From NCBI GenBank assembly GCA_000437595.1, contig FR899853.1, positions 1 through 19,380 on the forward strand: a stretch of 19,380 nucleotides of DNA, given 5' to 3'. The stretch comes from Faecalibacterium sp. CAG:74 (GTDB lineage Bacteria > Bacillota > Clostridia > Christensenellales > Aristaeellaceae). The notes beneath the pieces are model-generated. The model did no database searches, was not told the origin of the DNA, and worked only from the letters and a program-made list of their open reading frames with translations. Every line of letters starts with the position of its first letter. Within the stretch, counting starts at the first letter, position 1. A program made the position numbers and the translations under genes. Positions 15,212-19,380 of this stretch are shown one piece after another.

Positions 15212-17917
15212 ATGACGCTGAACCTGAAGAAGAAAGTTACCCTGACCGCCTCGCAGATGCTGGCGGAAAACAACCGCGCGACCGCCGACCGCCTGACGTG
15301 GGCGGCGCAAACCGACGAAGCGAATCTCCGCACGGCGCTGAACGTGCCGGAAAACGGCCTCACGGAAGAAATGGCGGAAGAAGCCCGCGACCGCTACGGC
15401 CGCAATGTGCTGCCGACGAGCCAGCGCACGCCGCTGTACAAGCGTCTTGCCGCCGCGTTCATCAACCCGTTCACCGTCGTGCTGGTGCTGCTGGCGATTT
15501 TCAGCGCGCTGACGAATGTCGCGATGGTCGATCCGGGCGACGAAAGCTGGGCGACGGTCATTATCATCACCATCATGGTGCTGATTTCCGGCATCCTCCG
15601 CTTCGTGCAGGAGACCCGCAGCGGCAATGTCGCGGCGAAGCTCTCCGAGATGATTCACACGACAGTCTGCGTGACGCGCGAGGGCGAGAAGAAGGAAATC
15701 CCGCTGGAAGAAATCGTCGTGGGCGACATCGTGTCGCTGTCTGCGGGCGACATGCTCCCGGCGGACGTGCGCATCCTCCGCGCGAAGGACTTGTTCCTCA
15801 GCCAATCCAGCCTGACGGGCGAGAGCGAGCCGGTGGAGAAGTCCGGCGCGGTCTGCCAGACGGTCGGCAGCCTGACCGAATGCGGCAATCTGGCGTTCAT
15901 GGGCAGCACGGTCGTCAGCGGCAGCGCAACGGCGGTCGTCCTCGCCGTCGGGCATGACACGATGCTCGGCGCAATGGCAAAGGCGCTGAACGTCAAGCCG
16001 CCGAAGACCACCTTTGAGAAGGGTGTCAACAGCGTTTCGTGGGTGCTGATTCGCTTTATGCTGCTGATGGTGCCGATTGTGCTGCTCATCAACGGTCTGA
16101 GCGATGGCGACTGGATTCAGGCGGGGCTGTTCGCCATTTCGATTGCCGTCGGTCTGACGCCGGAAATGCTGCCGATGATTGTGACCACCTCGCTGGCGAA
16201 GGGCGCCATGACCATGAGCCGCGAGAAGGTTATCATCAAGGACTTGAACGCGATTCAGAACCTTGGCGCAATGGACATCCTCTGCACGGACAAGACCGGC
16301 ACGCTTACGCAGGACAAGGTGGTACTGGAATATCACCTGAACGTAGACGGCGAGCCGGACGACCGCGTGCTGCGCCACGCGTTCCTGAACAGCTACTTCC
16401 AGACGGGCCTCAAGAACCTGATTGACATCGCCGTCATCGACAAACAGCGTCAGATTGGCGCGGATGAGCTGATTGCCCGCTTCGAGAAGGTGGACGAAAT
16501 CCCGTTTGACTTCGAGCGCCGGCGCATGAGCGTCGTTGTGCGCGACCGCAAGGGCAAGACCCAGCTGGTTACCAAGGGCGCGGTGGAGGAGATGCTGGCG
16601 TGCTGCACCCATGCGGAAAGCAAGGGCAAAATCGTTCCGCTGACGGACAAGGTGCGCGCCTACGTCCTGCGCAAGGCAGATGAGCTCAACGGCGGCGGTA
16701 TGCGCGTGATTGCCGTTGCGCAAAAGACAAATCCCGCGCCGGAAGGACAGTTCTCCACAGCGGATGAGAAGGACATGGTGCTCATCGGCTTCCTTGCTTT
16801 CCTCGATCCGCCGAAGGAAACGACCCGTGACGCGATTCATGCCCTGCGGGAATACGGCGTCGGTGTGAAGATTCTCACCGGCGACAACGAGAAAGTCACC
16901 TGCGCCATTTGCCGTCAGGTTGGGATGAATGCTGAGCGCGTGCTGCTCGGCGCGGACATTGACGCGATGGATGATGAAACGCTTGCGCAGGCGGCGGAGG
17001 AAATTACCGTCTTCGCGAAGCTCTCGCCCGCCCAGAAAGCGCGCGTCGTCACCGTCCTGCGCCAGAAGGGGCATTCCGTGGGCTATATGGGCGACGGCAT
17101 CAATGATGCAGCCGCGATGAAGGCGGCGGACGTGGGCATCAGCGTAGATACCGCGGTGGACATCGCCAAGGAAAGCGCGTCCGTCGTCCTGCTGGAAAAA
17201 GACCTGATGGTGCTGGAAAAAGGCGTTATCGAGGGTCGGAAAATCTACGCGAACATGATGAAGTACATCAAGATGACGGCTGCGTCGAACTTCGGCAACA
17301 TGTTCTCCGTCCTTGCTGCCAGCGCGTTCCTGCCCTTCCTGCCGATGGCGTCCCTGCACCTGATTCTGCTGAACCTCATCTACGATATTTCCTGCACCGC
17401 GATTCCGTGGGACAACGTGGACACGGAGTACCTCAAAGTGCCGCGGACGTGGGATGCGTCGGGCATCAGCCGCTTCATGCTCTGGATGGGCCCGGTCAGT
17501 TCGCTGTTCGACATTGCGACGTACCTGCTGCTGTATTTCGTGATTGCGCCGATGGCGTGCGGCGGCATGACCTTCGCGCAGCTGACCAACCCCGCGATGC
17601 AGGACAAGTTCGCCGCGTTGTTCCAGACCGGCTGGTTCATCGAATCCATGTGGACGCAGACGCTCGTCATGCACATGATTCGCACCAAGAAGCTGCCGTT
17701 CATCCAGAGCCACGCGTCCCTGCCGGTGATGCTGCTGACGATGCTCGGCATTGCCGTCGTGACGCTGCTGCCATTCACGCCCCTCGCCGCGCCGCTGGGG
17801 CTGTGTGCGCTGCCGCCTGTCTACTTCGCCTATCTGGCGCTGATTGTGCTGGGCTACATGGTCTTGGCAACGCTGATGAAGAAGCTGTATATCCGCAAGT
17901 ATCATGAGCTGCTGTGA
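15212..17917 (+). CDS. mgtA: Magnesium-transporting P-type ATPase, MgtA/MgtB family
   Basis: Imports Mg2+ across the cytoplasmic membrane at the cost of ATP. The 901-residue protein has the full P-type ATPase (type IIIB) plan. An N-terminal cytoplasmic stretch precedes helices 1-2 beginning at INPFTVVLVLLAIFS. The actuator domain holds TGES (202-205). The phosphorylation site is DKTGT with D360. The N-domain contains KGAVEEML, and the hinge motif GDGIND lies at 627-632. Six C-terminal helices follow. The IPWDNVD segment, close to the family's conserved (M/I)PWDNVD, and the absence of heavy-metal-binding CxxC repeats point to MgtA rather than Ca, Cu or Zn pumps. ATG 15212 is chosen over ATG 15191 because AGGAGG (15197-15202) lies between them at ideal spacing. 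It follows a long structured leader with a terminator, suggesting Mg-responsive attenuation. Confidence 0.93.
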   Translation: MTLNLKKKVTLTASQMLAENNRATADRLTWAAQTDEANLRTALNVPENGLTEEMAEEARDRYGRNVLPTSQRTPLYKRLAAAFINPFTVVLVLLAIFSALTNVAMVDPGDESWATVIIITIMVLISGILRFVQETRSGNVAAKLSEMIHTTVCVTREGEKKEIPLEEIVVGDIVSLSAGDMLPADVRILRAKDLFLSQSSLTGESEPVEKSGAVCQTVGSLTECGNLAFMGSTVVSGSATAVVLAVGHDTMLGAMAKALNVKPPKTTFEKGVNSVSWVLIRFMLLMVPIVLLINGLSDGDWIQAGLFAISIAVGLTPEMLPMIVTTSLAKGAMTMSREKVIIKDLNAIQNLGAMDILCTDKTGTLTQDKVVLEYHLNVDGEPDDRVLRHAFLNSYFQTGLKNLIDIAVIDKQRQIGADELIARFEKVDEIPFDFERRRMSVVVRDRKGKTQLVTKGAVEEMLACCTHAESKGKIVPLTDKVRAYVLRKADELNGGGMRVIAVAQKTNPAPEGQFSTADEKDMVLIGFLAFLDPPKETTRDAIHALREYGVGVKILTGDNEKVTCAICRQVGMNAERVLLGADIDAMDDETLAQAAEEITVFAKLSPAQKARVVTVLRQKGHSVGYMGDGINDAAAMKAADVGISVDTAVDIAKESASVVLLEKDLMVLEKGVIEGRKIYANMMKYIKMTAASNFGNMFSVLAASAFLPFLPMASLHLILLNLIYDISCTAIPWDNVDTEYLKVPRTWDASGISRFMLWMGPVSSLFDIATYLLLYFVIAPMACGGMTFAQLTNPAMQDKFAALFQTGWFIESMWTQTLVMHMIRTKKLPFIQSHASLPVMLLTMLGIAVVTLLPFTPLAAPLGLCALPPVYFAYLALIVLGYMVLATLMKKLYIRKYHELL

Positions 17918-17944
17918 GAAATCTGTACGAACATCCAAAAACAG

Positions 17945-17973
17945 TTGACAACAGCCTGTTGTAAGTGTATAAT
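17945..17973 (+). promoter_or_regulatory. Consensus promoter with an embedded palindromic operator
   Basis: TTGACA (17945-17950) and TATAAT (17968-17973) match consensus perfectly with a 17-bp spacer. ACAACAG-C-CTGTTGT (17948-17962) is a perfect 15-bp palindrome covering the end of the -35 and most of the spacer. A repressor bound there would block RNA polymerase. The promoter lies 40 bp upstream of the next start codon. Confidence 0.85.
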
Positions 17974-18012
17974 ATTTTTAACTCAATAACACTTCATAGG
18001 GAGGCGCTCACC

Positions 18013-18543
18013 ATGAAAAAGATTCTTACGGTGGTTCTTGCTTTGCTGCTTCTGTGCAGTTCATGCCTTGCGGAGGGGCTGGATTACGCATCCATGACCG
18101 ACACGCAGCTTCATGACATCGTGGATGCGGCGCGAAACGAGCTGACCAAACGGGAGCTCGTGGCTGAGGGGAAAACCCTGCTGTTCGAGCAGAACGGCGT
18201 ATCAGTTTACTTGACAAGCGACTTCAAGGCTGATTCCATCCACACCGACTCCATGCACTTCATGCGCGCAAGCGTTATTGTCGTGAACGACAGTGACATC
18301 AACGTTCGTGTCGGCGTTGAGAGCATGAGCGTGAACGGCTGGGAGGTCAGCAATTCGGGCTTTTCTTCTGTTTCCCCCGGCAAGAAGCTCAAGGATGAGC
18401 TGACGTTCAATGCCGTGGATACCGACATCACGACAGTTGAGGAAATTGAAACCATCGAGATTACGTTCCGCCTGTCCAATGCGGACACATACATGTTTTT
18501 TGCGGACGTGCCCGCCATCACACTTCACTTCAATGTGCAGTAA
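18013..18543 (+). CDS. Small secreted protein of unknown function
   Basis: The 176-residue product starts with a signal peptide (1-20, MKKILTVVLALLLL core, likely cleavage after CLA before EG). The two cysteines near the end (CSSC) do not make a standard lipobox, so a lipoprotein is possible but less likely. A short amphipathic helix with MTDTQLHDIVDAARNEL follows, a pattern frequent in extracytoplasmic Clostridia proteins. The rest (about 45-176) is predicted beta-rich, with strands such as FEQNGVSVYLTSDF and SVIVVNDSDINVRVGVESMSVNGW resembling an immunoglobulin-like or DUF-type domain. I do not recognise the family. ATG 18013 is supported by GGGAGG (17999-18004). It sits behind an operator-bearing promoter and is followed 12 bp later by a small membrane protein gene. 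Confidence 0.82.
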   Translation: MKKILTVVLALLLLCSSCLAEGLDYASMTDTQLHDIVDAARNELTKRELVAEGKTLLFEQNGVSVYLTSDFKADSIHTDSMHFMRASVIVVNDSDINVRVGVESMSVNGWEVSNSGFSSVSPGKKLKDELTFNAVDTDITTVEEIETIEITFRLSNADTYMFFADVPAITLHFNVQ

Positions 18544-18555
18544 GGAGAATAAATC

Positions 18556-18717
18556 ATGATGTTCATTGGTATTATGCTGATTATTGTCGGCATTTTGGCG
18601 CTGGTCGCCTCCACCATTGGCTTTGGTGACATTGGTCTGTCTTTTGCTGCAATCGGCGTTGTGGCTATCCTCTGCGGCATCGGCTTCTTGAAGATCAATA
18701 AGCGGTTGAAGGGATAA
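18556..18717 (+). CDS. 53-residue membrane protein
   Basis: ATG 18556 to TAA 18715-18717. The protein is nearly all hydrophobic: two glycine-rich helices (about 3-22 and 27-46) separated by GFGD and a basic KINKRLKG tail that would face the cytoplasm. AAGGAG (18542-18547) overlaps the upstream stop codon at ideal spacing, so translation is well supported and the gene is co-transcribed with the secreted protein. The family is not recognised; small two-helix proteins of this type are often modulators or toxins, but nothing here decides that. Confidence 0.72.
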   Translation: MMFIGIMLIIVGILALVASTIGFGDIGLSFAAIGVVAILCGIGFLKINKRLKG

Positions 18718-18775
18718 GCACACAGTCTAAGAAAACAGATTCTAAGTTGCGCTTCCTGCTGGGCGCACACGCAAA

Positions 18776-18822
18776 AACGGGTCAAGGGACGTTTTTTGAT
18801 GCCCCTTGACCCGTTCCTTTTT
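18776..18822. terminator. Bidirectional Rho-independent terminator
   Basis: AACGGGTCAAGGG (18776-18788) and CCCTTGACCCGTT (18803-18815) form a perfect 13-bp stem with a 14-nt loop. CCTTTTT follows on the plus strand and a run of As precedes on the left, so it serves both the plus-strand small-protein operon and the convergent ECF gene, whose stop is 4 bp away. Confidence 0.92.
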
Positions 18823-18825
18823 GGC

Positions 18826-19380
18826 TCACACAGCCGCTTTTGCCTTCAAGCCCAACGGCGACAGCCGCGCTTTCTCCAGCGCCGTCACCACCAGCGGCAC
18901 AACAATCAGGTGAATCACCGCGCCGACGGCCGTATTCACGAAATACGCCGTCACGAACGCTGGGAATGTGTACGCATTCCCCTGAATGCCCATCACGACC
19001 GCCTTCGCCGCGCCGCCGACAAGCCGACCCGCAAGCATGGCAATTACCATGGCAATCAGCATGGCCCAGCAGGTCTTGCTCATCTTCTTGCACAGCATCG
19101 GATAGAGCAGCCCGCACAGCGCGCCATACGCTGCCATCTCGAATGCCATCGGAATGGCAACCGGCACCAGCGGCGGCATACCGAACAGCACGCTCCGCAG
19201 CAGCGGCAGCACAATGCCAAGCCCCATGCCCCAGCACCAGCCGCACGTCAGGCCGCAAATCAGCACCGGAATATGCAGCGGACTGATGGCCTGCCCCAGC
19301 ACCTGCACATTGCCCGTCAAGAAGGGCAATACAATGCCAACAGCCAGCAGAATCGCTGTTACCAGCAGGGAGTACAAACC
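18826..19380 (-). CDS. ECF transporter S component, 5' end off the window
   Basis: Substrate-binding membrane subunit of an energy-coupling-factor vitamin/micronutrient importer, partnering with shared EcfAA'T. About 184 residues are visible. Typical family sequence is GQAISPLHIPVLICGLTCGW near the start and LLRSVLFGMPPLVP in the middle, followed by MAFEMAAYGALCGLLYP. About six helices are seen, ending in a cytoplasmic tail KARLSPLGLKAKAAV. The LHIPVL/GMPP pattern resembles the S components annotated as pantothenate-like or uncharacterised (COG4684-like, from memory); the substrate cannot be told. The first codon in frame, at 19375-19377, is TTG (encoding L) and no ribosome binding site is visible, so the true start lies beyond 19380 by perhaps ten residues. 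Confidence 0.82.
   Translation of the reverse strand, partial: GLYSLLVTAILLAVGIVLPFLTGNVQVLGQAISPLHIPVLICGLTCGWCWGMGLGIVLPLLRSVLFGMPPLVPVAIPMAFEMAAYGALCGLLYPMLCKKMSKTCWAMLIAMVIAMLAGRLVGGAAKAVVMGIQGNAYTFPAFVTAYFVNTAVGAVIHLIVVPLVVTALEKARLSPLGLKAKAAV

Noticed and set aside
15143..17938. A 931-codon open frame on the minus strand across mgtA
   Set aside because: The plus-strand protein has all P-type ATPase motifs; the reverse frame gives a low-complexity Arg/His/Gln-rich sequence.
1..19380. CRISPR array, tRNA or rRNA genes
   Set aside because: No regularly spaced repeats and no tRNA- or rRNA-like conserved sequences were seen anywhere in the window.

Overview
The window is GC-rich bacterial DNA, probably from a gut or rumen Clostridia-type Firmicute. 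This is inferred from strong AGGAGG-type ribosome binding sites, a BceAB-type transporter, an AgrC/LytTR two-component pair, signal peptides of the form MKK-hydrophobic-ALAE, and an ECF-transporter S component. No taxon can be proven from the sequence alone. All thirteen other genes whose stop codon lies in the window end in TAA or TGA. The only in-frame TAG is inside the GH3 gene.

Layout from left to right. (1) 101-2925, minus strand: a two-gene BceAB/FtsX-type ABC exporter, permease then ATPase, with a 4-bp overlap. A direct repeat lies upstream and no good -35 is visible. (2) 2926-3358: a hairpin-rich intergenic region. (3) 3359-4114, plus: a secreted protein made of two tandem repeats, each with a cystatin-type QxVxG signature. 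(4) 4180-5637, minus: guaB (IMP dehydrogenase) with a near-consensus promoter and a terminator facing the cystatin-like gene. (5) 5828-7896, minus: a LytTR response regulator and a GHKL histidine kinase overlapping by 4 bp. (6) 8171-14436, plus: a carbohydrate block with a domain-permuted, membrane-anchored GH3 beta-glucosidase interrupted by TAG inside a 36-bp tandem duplication, a four-helix membrane protein, a terminator, and a GH78 alpha-L-rhamnosidase. (7) 14437-15211: a gene-poor stretch with a terminator, a 161-bp imperfect palindrome resembling a MITE, a consensus promoter, and a roughly 280-nt structured leader or ncRNA ending in its own terminator. (8) 15212-17917: an MgtA-type P-type ATPase. 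(9) 18013-18717: a small secreted protein and a 53-residue membrane protein behind a consensus promoter carrying a palindromic operator. (10) 18776-18822: a bidirectional terminator, then an ECF S component on the minus strand that runs off the right edge.

The GH3 and GH78 enzymes together suggest release of rhamnose and glucose from plant glycosides. The kinase/regulator pair is transcribed divergently from GH3, and both start regions carry the same extended -10 sequence, so it is a candidate regulator of that locus (inference). The items most worth follow-up are the double cystatin-like protein, the amber-interrupted permuted GH3, the structured mgtA leader, and the 161-bp palindrome.
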